Assembly: GCF_000006405.1 (NCBI RefSeq)
Contig: NW_003203153.1
Coordinates: forward strand, 1 to 64,000
Source: Perkinsus marinus ATCC 50983
Taxonomy: Eukaryota; Perkinsozoa; Perkinsida; Perkinsidae
Reading direction: 5' to 3'
Length of the DNA: 64,000 bases
Of the stretch, positions 22,601 through 33,513 are shown one piece after another. A program made the position numbers and the translations under genes. The notes under the pieces are model-generated. The model made no database searches. It saw only the letters and a program-made list of their open reading frames with translations, and had not been told where the DNA came from. Position 1 is the first letter of the stretch. Each line of letters opens with the position of its first letter.

Positions 22601-24401
22601 AGGAATTTACCAAGTATTGTTCGACACTTGCCATACTCCCTCAGGTCAATGTACCTGTAACAGTACTGGATGAGAGTAGTACGTAACCTAAACCGTGCCT
22701 TACACTTCACAGAGCATGTTCATAAGATCAGCATCCCGTGGAGATGGCGAGGGATGGTCAGCACTGGTGCTGCTGCTACTATCACTATCCACACCTAGGC
22801 ATACCTCCAATACACGAGCAGTGGCTGGCTTGTCTGCTTGGAGGTACAGGGCCTTGGACAACATACGCCCGATGACTAAGATGATGCATATTCTTATGCT
22901 TCTAGTATCATGCAGATTACCGAGGTCGCCAGGATGCATTTCAAACAACATTTGTAGATAACGTGCTGCCCTCGCATAGCGCTTTATCTAATGATAGTGT
23001 TTCGGTCATTCACAGTGAAACTTGTGGCAATACCTTCATAAAGCAATCAGCCATGTCCCATAGCACTGATTTAGCCTCATCAGTACCGTCTTCCGGCATT
23101 GATCTCCAACATCTATGGAAGCAGTATCTAATATAGAGGATGATGGTCAATAATGAGCATGTATGCAAACACTATGACTACGCGGCCTGAGTGTAGTTCC
23201 CTAACTCATCCCTTGACCTCTCAGCTAGTCTCTTCCAAAGCTGAGTATCTCCTGGAGTCAAATGTGCAGCCACCAAGAGCACCTGGTTGTTAAGTTACCA
23301 TAAATCCATTATATCACACGATTTCTGTACCCCACCTCTAGAGCCTTCTTAGCATCCCCCATCTCCTCGTATATTAGACCTAGTGTTAGGAATGGATCAG
23401 GAACTCCGGGCCCTAGGCGGATTGCTTCCTATAGTAAGAATAGGGGGCAGACGTGATGCATGCGGTCAGAATTCTACCTTAAGATCATCAATAGCAGCAT
23501 CATAATCCCGCTTAAGGAAGGCATTGTTAGCCTTACCAAGCATCTCCCTCACCTCTGGACTCACCTTCTTCGATGGACCGGAAGCAACTGTTGGGCGCTT
23601 GTGTTTCTTAGGCTTGAGACTGAGGAACACAGCGTCCATGTTGAAGGTTTCCCATACGATATTACCCTTTAGCTCTCCTCTCCCTCAACTTCTTCCGTCG
23701 TCTCCTTCTATGCCTAGCCTTACTCTTGAGGAATTGGCTTGCATTATTGCTCATGAGTAGGTCATCGAGGTCAGATGAGTCATATGATGATAGACCACTT
23801 GAATCAGCATCGCCGCCCTCTTCCTCTTCATCTTCATCATCACCATCCGTCATCCAAGAAGACATATCACCATCACTCCCCCCTATCCCTGGTATACCAT
23901 CACCTACCATTCAATGTTACTGCCCACTTATATATGACAAGTATCTTCCCATTACCTCCCATCTCCACATCCGATCCCGCATGAGCTGCAGCCTGAACAG
24001 GATGATCGTATTACATGCAACAATGACAAAGAGAGCATCAATGACAAAGAGCATTGGCTAGAAAGACTCTATGAATAGTAAACCCATATCCAAGACTCAT
24101 CACAATACGACTGCTATCGATACGGCACTACCTTTCGCCCTCCACGCTTTTGCTTTCTCATACCGCTCATTATCCTCTCCTCAGCTTCCTCAGCTTTCTC
24201 TGCTAATGGTATGAAATCTTGTAGGTTAAGTTCAGGGTTGCCATGATAGAGAGTATCCAAGTCCATACCCTCGGGTGGGGTCATGGCTTGTGCTGCAGCC
24301 AAGACGGCCACAGGAATAGACTCAGAGCTCCCTTGTCCTCCAGTCACTCCACCTCTCACAACAGGATGTGCAGTACTACTCGAAGAGGATGACGAAGACA
24401 T
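19662..24401 (-). CDS. GTF3C3: TFIIIC TPR subunit (GTF3C3/Tfc4-like)
   Basis: Subunit of the RNA polymerase III factor TFIIIC, which bridges B-box DNA to TFIIIB. About a dozen exons. An acidic and basic N-terminus (Ser-run start, DGDDEDEEEEGGDADSS, KARHRRRRRKK) precedes the diagnostic junction PEVREMLGKANNAFLKRDYD, where Tfc4/GTF3C3 proteins begin their TPR array. Next come RLGPGVPDPFLTLGLIYEEM and VAAHLTPGDTQLWKRLAERS, both typical of this family. The final exon (19985-19662) carries the family's last TPRs, with LAKAEIAYNQGRLWHQLSVF and AAYNLATLHVQTGNRTMAAR. An exon at about 20870-20610 inserts a Ser/Gly/Thr-rich stretch. The start at 24401 is preferred because a TTATCAG acceptor, suitable for leader addition, lies just before it; another ATG is at 24431. 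Confidence 0.75.
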
Positions 24402-24661
24402 TAAGAGTCTGATAAGATGATAACAATCCATTATGACTTGTTAACTCAACATAGCATAAATGATGGTAACAATGTCGAGAAATGATTCATGAATCGGAGC
24501 TAGAGTTCCTGAGACATGGCAAGTAGGCAGTGATGGATAACAACTGTCGATACAACCTCAACTACAGCAGTGGTTGACATGGTAATCCAAGACCGAATGT
24601 GATGCCGATACCAAACCTTGATTATGATACCCTACAGTTATATTGTGCACTGCCTTCCCTA

Positions 24662-25706
24662 TTACACTTTCCCCCCGTGATCTGCATAAGACGCCTCTAC
24701 AGCAAGCATGACAGGTGCATAGGCCCGGATAAGCCTAAAAAGTAGCCTGAAGTGCAGGTACATTCTGGAGACCCACTCATCAAACATCATATGATGTCGA
24801 ACCTGACCTGTACTGCTACTACGCCCCATTGATCGATGTAAATAGGATGGGAGTATAGTAGAGTCTATTTATAGGTGAAGATCATCATAATCCTCAAAGG
24901 AAGGGGACATCAATACTATCCCCATTCGTGCATTCATCCTCGATATATGCTGAGTGGCCAGGGGAGGCTATCTACCGCATGGTAGGAGAACAAAACCTTG
25001 GACCTTATCCGCCGCAATAGGGTGATCAAGGTGGTACTCGTAGCCGAGTAGATCTGCCCCATATCAATCCTACTCTAATTCCACCTATTCATCCCACACA
25101 CAGCGCCTACTGTGATACTCGAGATAGGGCCCTATGCATTCAAGATTTGACTGAGGGCTTGTACATCTGGTAGAGCGATGGTGTGAAATCCAAGTGAGCA
25201 ACTACAATCATTACCTTTGAGATAATGTGTCTATAATGACGTTCAGTTTCCACACTAGACTAGGACCGTTCACAAGTCCGGTCTGCATCATCTATCCTCC
25301 TAATCATATGATATTAGTGTGATATGAGTATTTGTCAATTGATGCGTCATCCATCATCCTCATAATCACCTTCTCTATATATCTTCTTCCGAACTGCCTT
25401 CCTCACATTAACGGATCTAGTCCCCTCCATACTATCCTGCTTATACGGTATTATCCATCGCTGTTATACCTACACATTGTGTAGTAACATCATCGTGTAG
25501 ATGCTAGCCCTCGATCTAGATCTCCCTGGGTGGGGATCGTACACTCTGGTCCTAGTACGAGACAAAGCATGTGCAAGGTACGGCATGGAGGCTTGACGTT
25601 TGAGCTCACTTAAGATAGTGTACTGCCCCACTCCCTCACCGAAAATCATGCGTGATGATGAAAGCGCTCGCCCATAGCTAATCGACTCTTGGCTGTAACA
25701 TGACAT
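24662..25706 (-). CDS. Unrecognised multi-exon protein
   Basis: A minus-strand gene starting with MSCYSQESISYGRALSSSRM (25706) and ending with the exon containing MFDEWVSRMYLHFRLLFRLI and a stop at 24662. Likely middle exons contain MEGTRSVNVRKAVRKKIYRE, LVNGPSLVWKLNVIIDTLSQ, FHTIALPDVQALSQILN and GYEYHLDHPIAADKVQGFVL. The last exon has a Leu/Phe-rich helix that could touch a membrane. Exon joins are only partly resolved, and I do not recognise the family. Its start codon is 29 nt from that of RPL4 on the opposite strand. Confidence 0.45.
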
Positions 25707-25735
25707 GAACTGTAAGGTAATTTGACCTCTTCACG

Positions 25736-26917
25736 ATGTCTACCGCTCGGCCCGTCGTATCAGTATACGATCTCTCTGGATCGTCATCCAGCACTACATG
25801 TGCTCCTACCGTCTTTCAGGCTCCTCTTAGGCCCGACCTAGTGAGGTCTGTCCACTCCGCTATGGCCAAGAACAAGCGTCAGGCTCGTGGTGTTAAGTTC
25901 GAGGCTGGTTATGAGACCGCTGCCGCTTCTTGGGGTACCGGTCGTGCCGTATCTCGTATCCCTCGTGTCCCTGGTGGTGGTACTCACCGTTCGGGTCAGG
26001 GTGCCTTCGGTAACATGTGCCGTGGTGGTGGAATGTTCGCTCCTCTTAAGACCTGGAGACGCTGGCATCGCAAGTCTAATCTGACTGAGAAGCGTCATGC
26101 CATGGCCTCTGCCATTGCCGCGTCTGCCTTGCCTCCTCTTGTCATGGCCCGTGGTCATCGCATTGGTGAGGTACCTGAGCTTCCTCTCGTCCTCTCTGAG
26201 GGTGTTGAGTCTGTTCAGAAGACTAAGGATGCCGTTGCCGTCCTTGAGGCCCTTGGTGCTGGTGCCGACGTCCAGAGGGTTAAGGATTCTAAGAAGATCC
26301 GTGCTGGCGCCGGTAAGATGCGTAACCGTCGTTATGTCATGCGTCGTGGTCCTCTTGTCGTCTATGCCGAGGGTGATGGTCTTACCAAGGCCTTCCGTAA
26401 CATCCCCGGTATCGAGCTCTGCCAGGTTGATCGTCTCAACCTCTTGCAGGTTGCTCCTGGTGGCACTTTCGGCAGATTCATTATCTGGACTCAGCCCGCC
26501 TTCGACCGTCTCCAGCAGCTCTTCGGTTCCTACAGGTCCGGTGCTGCCTTGAAGTCTGGTTACAGGCTTCCTAGGCCTTTGATGACCAATGCTGATGTGG
26601 CTAAGATCATCAACTCTGAGGAGGTTCAGGCTGTCTGCCGTCCTGCTCTTGCTCCTGCTCGCCGTGTTGGCCAGAAGAAGAATGCCCTGAAGAACCGCCA
26701 GATGATGGCCAAGCTTAACCCTGGTGCTCTTCATCGTGCTAAGCTGCGTGCTCAGGCCCAGCAGGAGGGTACTCAGGCTCATGTTCAGAAGGTTGCTGCT
26801 ATCCGTGCCCGTGCTGAGCAGGCTAAGAAGAGCGCTAATGTCGGTAAGACTTTCTACAAGGAGCTCACTGCTGCATATCAGCCCACCGTCGAGAGCGAAT
26901 CCGAAGACGAGGAGTAA
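25736..26917 (+). CDS. RPL4: 60S ribosomal protein L4 (uL4)
   Basis: Large-subunit ribosomal protein that lines the exit tunnel. A single uninterrupted frame of 393 residues begins MSTARPVVSVYDLSG. It carries the long internal loop region with GGGTHRSGQGAFGNMCRGGG and MFAPLKTWRRWHRK, then the globular part with MRNRRYVMRRGPLVVY and FRNIPGIELCQVDRLNLLQV, and a basic C-terminus ending in SESEDEE. Length is close to human RPL4 (427). It has no introns and a strongly biased codon choice (GGT, CGT, GTC, CTC/CTT, AAG), as expected for a very highly expressed gene, in contrast to its neighbours. A broken copy lies at 33514-34357. Confidence 0.97.
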   Translation: MSTARPVVSVYDLSGSSSSTTCAPTVFQAPLRPDLVRSVHSAMAKNKRQARGVKFEAGYETAAASWGTGRAVSRIPRVPGGGTHRSGQGAFGNMCRGGGMFAPLKTWRRWHRKSNLTEKRHAMASAIAASALPPLVMARGHRIGEVPELPLVLSEGVESVQKTKDAVAVLEALGAGADVQRVKDSKKIRAGAGKMRNRRYVMRRGPLVVYAEGDGLTKAFRNIPGIELCQVDRLNLLQVAPGGTFGRFIIWTQPAFDRLQQLFGSYRSGAALKSGYRLPRPLMTNADVAKIINSEEVQAVCRPALAPARRVGQKKNALKNRQMMAKLNPGALHRAKLRAQAQQEGTQAHVQKVAAIRARAEQAKKSANVGKTFYKELTAAYQPTVESESEDEE

Positions 26918-27016
26918 ATTTAACTCGCAGCACACGACGAAATATTATCTCGATAAGAGCGTTTGATATCTGAAGAGGATATTGGTGAACTGTGTTGTGT
27001 TATTACGTTGATGATA

Positions 27017-27116
27017 NNNNNNNNNNNNNNNNNNNNNNNNNNNNNNNNNNNNNNNNNNNNNNNNNNNNNNNNNNNNNNNNNNNNNNNNNNNNNNNNNNNN
27101 NNNNNNNNNNNNNNNN
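27017..27116. other. Assembly gap (100 N)
   Basis: Exactly 100 N. The left side matches sequence just upstream of the JmjC gene in the second duplicate; the right side is retroelement Gag. The true content and size are unknown. Confidence 1.
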
Positions 27117-28198
27117 TCCGAAGACGCATTCGAAAAACGGATGATAAAATCAGACACCGTTTCATTGGGATTCTGAGATATATTAGCAAATGACTGATTC
27201 GCACCCAACCTGGCCACATCATCGCTCACACCAGAGCACGATAACGATAATGAAGAAAACAGACGACCAATCTCTCTAATCCAGTCTTTGGCATCACCAA
27301 GGCCAACAACAGACGGATTCAGGGTAACAATCAAGGCAGGCGACAAACATCGAAGAAGTAAATAATAAACCGACACAGGGTCACCTATCAAACCGTTTTG
27401 TCTACACAATAAATCAAAACGTCGTTTGAACACCACATATGGTAGAGCATCTCCTGTACCCGAATATACAATCGGAGTAATGCCCTGAGCTAGGCGCCGA
27501 CCCTCAGTAATATCCTTACGATTGAAAGTTGTCACAAGAAGAACATCTGGATTATTCAAACCAAGAGATTCCAAGCCATCATCACCGACCTGAATCTCAG
27601 AAGAGGTAAGAACTGATCTTCTAAGGGAGTGACTACTAGTAGATACCATCTCCTTCTTGATGCCAACCGAGTCATCATTCAAATCTCGCTCTGGTTGATG
27701 AAGAACAACTGGCGTCTTCTTGCTTGGGTACTGTATAACTATTGGGTCAACATCACAATCAACTCCTTCAAACCCTACTTGATCTAAGCGCTTCTGCAGG
27801 GTATTACCATACTTCGTCAATACTTGCTTGTACTGACAAAAAGGACTATAAAAGTCTCCAAGTAAGCGTCGTCGTATCGGTGTCTGCGACCGTCTATCAC
27901 CGCTCATCTGACACCACTGACCAAAAGCTTGCAACTTCATTGCAACTTTGTTCTCATGTGGATCACTAGTCCACAAGATACCCGAAACAGCCTCATTCAA
28001 AAGGTCAACATTAATATTAGGTATACCATTTAACGCATCACGACAATGTTCCAGAACATCATCAACCATCATAGGAGTACCAAACCACGAAATAATCAAC
28101 TCTTTTGCAGCTTGTAAAGCCCTCACATGCTCAGCTGCAAGAGTAGAACCAGATGAGCCGGATACCTCCACATCACTCGAGCTCGGTTCCAGTACCAT
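27117..28198 (-). mobile_element. LTR-retrotransposon Gag-like fragment (fossil)
   Basis: A minus-strand frame of roughly 360 codons resembles Gag capsid regions of LTR retrotransposons (for example LLLRCLSPALIVTLNPS and ETVSDFIIRFSNA). The downstream part of the element, where a nucleocapsid and polymerase would lie, falls into or beyond the gap, and no LTRs could be seen. Partial element; family (Ty3 or Ty1 type) and age not decided. It occupies the place of the JmjC gene in this copy of the duplicated block. Confidence 0.6.
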
Positions 28199-28450
28199 GT
28201 CGTTGTCCTCAGTCTCGGTGTGCGTAGGCGTTCCAGCCCTCTCAACACAAGTAGATTAAATAGAGAAAATAAGTATCCACAACTATCTTACAACTGTTCT
28301 CATATCCTCAACGACTAGCGCAGCTTGTGCGATGTCTTAGCTAAGATACCAAAGGAAGTGAAATAACACAAATGGGGACACAAACATAGATATTAGATCA
28401 GATTACTGCAATAACGACACGGTCATTTCCTTGGGCAACAACAGATCTGA
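28199..28450. other. Short unassigned stretch
   Basis: No gene recognised. Probably the 5' flank of the retroelement; homology to the second duplicate resumes at about 28450 (ACAAAGCCAGACCAAGTCAG). Confidence 0.5.
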
Positions 28451-28470
28451 CAAAGCCAGACCAAGTCAGG

Positions 28471-29123
28471 ATGCAACTGGCTGATACTTTGGCCACCCTC
28501 ACACCATTGAGTGATACTGATGTCTTCGTATTCAACAGGTTGGCCATTGTTATAGAGGCACCTGAGGGGTAGGGTGAGTGTGGATGTGTAGAGATAATTA
28601 TGGTACTCGATAGGTGTGAACTAGATGAAACTGAGTTAGAGGAGAATGGAAGTGATGATGATGAGGATAGTAACGATTCTTTGGAGGAGAATCTCCTCAG
28701 GAGATATACCTACGTGATGATGCTCAACAGCTTGTCAAAGATGACTCCGAGCAGCTTCAAGATGGCAAACTATATTCAATACATCACAACTATTGCCGGG
28801 ATGAGATTAACTTTGATGATCTCATCCGGGTCATCATAAAGGTACTACACCAACATCACGACAGGTACCATTAACGGGTGCCTGGGGTGACTGCAATCGA
28901 CGGGCATTGCCCTCAGCAGGTACCTCTACAGCTAGTCCCATGCATGGAATGGTTACAGCGTCATCATCGTGCTGTGTCCAGCACCATAGCTCCAGCAACT
29001 TTCAAGATGTCAGATCTGGAAGAGTGTAGTGGAGACCAGCAGCAGGAGGGCGAAGGCCGAAAGGATCTCATGTCTCTGCTTCTATCCGTCGGTCTCTGTA
29101 CAGGATGGTTCTACCGTCAATAA
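28471..29123 (+). pseudogene. Acidic protein gene, first copy (probably decaying)
   Basis: Duplicate of the gene at 35864-36526. It keeps the start MQLADTLATLTPLSDTDVFV and the acidic stretch LEENGSDDDEDSNDSLEEN, but small length differences near 28690 and 29050 relative to the second copy change the frame (EENLLRRYTYVMM replaces EEIYLRDDAQQLA). The family is not recognised. Confidence 0.5.
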
Positions 29124-29415
29124 GTGTGCATCCAACCCTCAACGTTACTCCATCGGTTTCTTACGATCCTCATCATTGGGTTATTGCTCTACTCCAACAG
29201 GGTGTCCAACATTGGTTCTTCTTAACGGTAGTTTTTTTGCTCGGTCCTTCTCCTCGAATGTTCCGTTCCCGAGAGCTATCATATGCCTTGGCACGAACCC
29301 TTGATAAGGAGGCAGACCATGCGAAGAGGAACGTTCTGTAATGATCTCATGTATTTATCGCTGCTCCTTCCCAATATGCCTGGCTTCAGACTAGTGACTG
29401 AGGATGGTATGGTAG

Positions 29416-30612
29416 CAGGGTTGTCCAAATCGGGAAAGAATTGGGTCAAATTCTTTCCTCGAAATTTCCGTGGGAATTTCCTGAAATTTCCGGAAATTTG
29501 GCACAATATGAATTGTTTCGCTCCGCGCTGCGCGCGGTATTCCATAGGCGCGTCAGCAGCGCGATAGTGGCGCCCCTGGGTAGGTTACCTACCGTAGGTT
29601 GAGCATGGCGTTTACGATTCTATAAACCACTGCACTAAGAACCGACGCCCGCTCCATCGAAATCCTCCACAATCGGCTGGCAATGGCTTCGTTATGTCTA
29701 TATATGAGCAATGAGAGCGTGTCCAGCGTCTAGATAGAGTGGGTGTAACTCTTGATTTTTTCCTGCGAGAGTCACTTAGTGAGTCATCACCCAGTACTGA
29801 CTCTCGTACAAAACGGTGATACCATAACCAGGAATCGTCCAAGTCCAAGATGGCCTAGTAGAGATGTATGCGGATACGTCATTCAGAGCTTAAGACCTAT
29901 GGACCACAGGTCACGCGCCCATACCGGTCAATGCACGCATACCCATAGGCTCTGGGTATGCGTGCATTCATGCGTGCCACCACATTGGTGGAAAAGAGAA
30001 ATAAAGAGCAACCATAGAATTCGAAAAACTTAGAGAACCATAGAACTGGGAAGCTCGGAAAATTTCCGAGGGAAACACGTTCCGTAGGCAGTTTCAAACT
30101 GCCGCAGTTTGCACCGCGACAGTGTAATATCCTGGCAAGAAAAGAGCAAATCAACAACTTTCCGACACCCCCAGAGCGAGCGGTCGACTACCGGTGGCAG
30201 TCTGCCACACCATCACACGTTAATCAGCAACTTTCAGGATAAAGGTGGGAAGGACGTCCCGAAATCACCCACACTTGCGTGAAACGCCCTTTTTCAATAC
30301 TAGTGGGCCACTAGCAGTGGCTCCCTAGTGTCACTTCTTCCTGTAGCAATATTCATCGATACCTCACGAGTTGTGTTGCGTCGTTCTTTGCAATGCGCAT
30401 AAACATTCGAGGAGTGGGTCGTTTGTGGCTTCCGTACGTTCCCTCTCCGGTCTCGCGCGTGGATTGGCGAAGAATGGAAAACTGGCGGAGCCGCGGATCG
30501 AACCCAGGACCTCGCCCGAAAATTCCGGAAATTTCGACCATTTCTATTTTTCCCGAAATTTCGGGAAATTTCCGCTTGAAAGAATTTTTTCTTTCGAGCC
30601 CGAACAACCCTG
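29416..30612. mobile_element. Non-autonomous hAT-type DNA transposon
   Basis: 1197 bp with terminal inverted repeats starting CAGGGTTGTCC on the left and ending GAACAACCCTG on the right, flanked by a perfect 8-bp target duplication TATGGTAG (29408-29415 and 30613-30620). CAGGG ends and 8-bp duplications are the hallmark of the hAT superfamily. The duplicated locus at about 36811-36818 has a single TATGGTAG and no insert, an empty site. Subterminal regions are full of GAAATTTCC-type motifs in both orientations, likely transposase-binding sites. No transposase frame is seen, so it depends on a partner elsewhere. Confidence 0.9.
29930..29968. repeat. Perfect 16-bp hairpin inside the hAT element
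   Basis: Arms AATGCACGCATACCCA and TGGGTATGCGTGCATT around a 7-nt loop. Confidence 0.85.
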
Positions 30613-31361
30613 TATGGTAGTAGCAGCAGCTAGGGCCTCTTCAGATGAGTCATCCAAGACTATTGGGGCTGTTGCTGCTAACATATACATGGAATACAAA
30701 GTAATAATATCCGATGCCGATTTATTCCGCGTTCAACTCAACAGCAAAAACTGACGCTTCTCTCAGTGTACGGAGAATGCCTTTGGATCTGCTCTGACGT
30801 CGTTGCTAATGCAATGCGAATACAGTCCTGGCCAGAAGACAGCTGTTAGAGTGACTCCTTTTGCCCAGTCCGAGTGTGAGGATGATGGGATGCTAGTCCT
30901 TCTGGCTGTAGTTGGACGAGATGAGAGGGAGTAAGTAGCAGGAGTAGGAGAGGTCACGCCAATACATTACCGTGTACTAGTTATGACTGGCTTGAAGAAG
31001 TTGGCTCGAGGGTTGCTACGGATCTGGTCTTCCTTAAAGATGAAGTATTCAATAAAATGATAAGAGAACCATTGCCGTCGTCTGGTGGTCCTTGATGATA
31101 ATAATACCACTGAATGATGGTGATAATGCTGACTAGTCAGCAATGCTCATTTGTACCATTTACTCAACAATCGTATCATCTTATCTTCCAACATGTGTTG
31201 TTGGAGTATGACACAGGTTGCCCCATCAATACCAGGTGGTGTTGGATATATTTTCTGTCTGCCCTCCCGAAAATCTCACAATTCAAAATGATATTTTGTG
31301 GCGAGCGAATTTTTTCCGAGCGCCAGCAAAGTATTTTCCAGGCACATCTAATTTACCCGAG

Positions 31362-32705
31362 ATGAACCTGCCACCGCTCGAGCTTACAGAGAAAGCTGAT
31401 CAAATGGGTTCGGCAGGAGCGAGAGCTTGCCCTGTGTGCATAGACTCTTTAACGCTAGAGCTCAAGGTATTCAACGAATCAGCTACAACCAACATCCTTG
31501 TGGATGATCTGAAAGGCAAGGTATGGGATTATATGCCAGTCCGTCACCTTCCCAATGAGCTGACGATAGCTGACGTCACATCCGGTCTTCGGAGGTCTCA
31601 CGGTTTTGTACAATTTCCAGGCGTTAATCAACATCTTTCGATCGAGAGTACTAGATGGGAGAGCTTCTCCATTTATAACTCCGAGATAAGTCCTAGGATC
31701 GATTATCTTCCTGGTGCGGGTCCTTATCTCACAGTGGGCTTGGAGGGCCCACCCGAAAACCCCGATGTCGTACCATATTTTCTTAACGACAGTCGTATAG
31801 CACATTGCAGCTGCGTCTTTGGAGGGGTGCTTTACGTTGTGCCACAGCACTTACTTACTCGCGAACTGAGAAGATTCCATATCTCCAAGCGCGAACTCCT
31901 GGCACCTATTCGGCTGCCATGGGAAATTGAAGGGGTCGCTGTTGCCGATAATAATATCTTCATCATCTCCGGTAGAGGCGACTTCAGCGTCTATATACTG
32001 TATGACTCCCCTGGGACATCTGATATCTTGGCGAACCCCAGTAACGACACCGCTCATCGATTGTGCTATGTTTCATCACTTCCTCTTGATGTGCGAAACC
32101 TCGTGGTAGATGGGGTATCAATTGGCCTACTGGATTCTCCCCGCGACGAGGCAACATCACGACCAACATTTGGTTTGTTCGGGAATCAAATGTCGAGCAT
32201 ACTGGACGAGCGTGGTCTAGCACAGATACTGGAGTTGAGGGATGTGACTGCCGCCGAGGAGGAGGTTTCTCCACGGAGGTTGTTGTTCACTGCTCGCTTT
32301 GCTGGTGAAATAGATGCCGATCTTTGCGTTCATTTCGTTGGTTCTTCGTTCGTTAGAGTGTTTGGTGGTTGTCCTGGGCAAGCAAGGTTTGTGCCAAACA
32401 CTGGTGGAACTACTTGTGTTGGTCTCTGCCGATTACACGCAGTTCTGTTATCTTTTACTGAGGAGGGCTTCGCTACTCTCCTTGCCAAAGTATTGATATG
32501 CTCGGTGGTGGTGGGTGAAAGACCTTACAATCTAGTGGTCACCCGAGACTGGGAGATATTTGTTAATGTGCAGCCCTCTATTATCGACTTCCCGGAGCTA
32601 CCTAGAGCTGAAAATGATGATGTTATCCCGATCACTGAGGAGATTAGATGTATACGTTTGTGGGCGCAGCATGAGTTCGATCGTCGGCGTAATAAGTTAA
32701 CCTAA
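31362..32705 (+). CDS. Orphan intronless protein (447 aa)
   Basis: One uninterrupted frame of 447 residues beginning MNLPPLELTEKADQMG; a pyrimidine-rich acceptor (TATTTTCCAG) for leader addition lies about 20 nt upstream. I do not recognise the family. The protein has many short beta-strand-like stretches (EIEGVAVADNNIFIISGRGD; RPTFGLFGNQMSS) and might be a beta-propeller, but no WD, Kelch or NHL motif is clear. A CPVC motif lies near the N-terminus (ARACPVCIDSL). Absence of introns in 1.3 kb is striking beside neighbours with an intron every 100-200 nt; only RPL4 shares this. It starts where homology between the two duplicated blocks ends, so it lies outside the duplication. Confidence 0.7.
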   Translation: MNLPPLELTEKADQMGSAGARACPVCIDSLTLELKVFNESATTNILVDDLKGKVWDYMPVRHLPNELTIADVTSGLRRSHGFVQFPGVNQHLSIESTRWESFSIYNSEISPRIDYLPGAGPYLTVGLEGPPENPDVVPYFLNDSRIAHCSCVFGGVLYVVPQHLLTRELRRFHISKRELLAPIRLPWEIEGVAVADNNIFIISGRGDFSVYILYDSPGTSDILANPSNDTAHRLCYVSSLPLDVRNLVVDGVSIGLLDSPRDEATSRPTFGLFGNQMSSILDERGLAQILELRDVTAAEEEVSPRRLLFTARFAGEIDADLCVHFVGSSFVRVFGGCPGQARFVPNTGGTTCVGLCRLHAVLLSFTEEGFATLLAKVLICSVVVGERPYNLVVTRDWEIFVNVQPSIIDFPELPRAENDDVIPITEEIRCIRLWAQHEFDRRRNKLT

Positions 32706-32839
32706 TGAGGTACCGTTGTGTTCATTTGATGATGTTTATATCATTTCAGTGGTGTTAAAGTTTTTCAATGTAGCTGCCATTCAACGAAGATGAATCACAT
32801 TTGTAGCATTCGAAACCGATCAGCGTTAACGCCTCTAAA

Positions 32840-33463
32840 ATGTCTGACTCTAGAAAATTAAAACTGCCTTACAGGGAAAGATATAGTGACGTTGATGCGG
32901 GACTGAGAGACACAGCACTTGAAGGTGTCGTGAGTCTACTTGACGAGGTGAGTCGATGATGGTTATTACTCAATTATCCACGGGTATAAGGTCAAGGCGC
33001 TCTGCTAGCCGGTGGCTCGAAGCCGCTGCCCACTAGCGGGGTAGTGCAGAGCTCTCGATTCAGGTGATCAGCGTCCTACAACACTTCAGAAGGCAAACTT
33101 ACGAGTCCGTCCTCGCTCATCAGCTGATAATGGACTCTACGCAAGGTCCCATGCTGGCACAAGCAAGAGAAGTCTTACGGCAGGTGATTATCTGCTTACC
33201 GAGCACGTTGGTAGTGGCGAACCGCGAGTGAGCCTAGGTGAAAGACCTTGAGAAACGTGTCGAAGATATACAGAGGAGGAGAGTGAGTTCTACCGAGTAA
33301 GTCCATGTAGTACGATGGCAAAGCGAAGGCCTATTGTGTGTTCACTTATCGCATGACTAGTGGTGGTACTATGATTTCGATTTGCGTTTCCGCGGATCGT
33401 GGTCGATGGGACTGGAGATTGGGATGGGTACTCAGGACGAGGCTGATGACCTCGGTCAGCTAA
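32840..33463 (+). CDS. Small coiled-coil protein, four exons
   Basis: Exons 32840-32947, 33064-33183, 33238-33282 and probably 33311-33463 join in phase 0 with GT-AG introns. The product starts MSDSRKLKLPYRERYSDVDA, continues with a helical core (VISVLQHFRRQTYESVLAHQ; MLAQAREVLRQ; VKDLEKRVEDIQRRR) and is about 140 residues. The heptad-like helices suggest a subunit of a small complex. The last exon is uncertain. Not recognised. Confidence 0.5.
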
Positions 33464-33513
33464 GCTGACTCAGCTTTTCGAGAATGGGTCTAAACTCTCT
33501 GACTCATTTCATA

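Larger units (their letters stand above)
29258..31093 (+). pseudogene. LAMTOR2-like gene, first copy, split by a hAT element
   Basis: Matches the intact gene at 36662-37294 exon for exon, but a 1.2-kb hAT-type transposon sits inside exon 2, directly after the codons for TEDGMV. The downstream exons (ENAFGSALTSLLMQCEYSPG region and the last exon) remain well preserved from 30613 on, so the insertion looks recent. Confidence 0.7.

Noticed and set aside
25838-26935. Long antisense frame (365 codons) over RPL4
   Set aside because: A by-product of the strong codon bias of RPL4; its product is Leu/Ser/Thr-rich with no family signal, and the same shadow appears over the broken copy at 33587-34375.
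26945-28198. A continuous 417-codon frame across the N gap
   Set aside because: It is open only because N was read through; only the part from 27117 on is real retroelement sequence.
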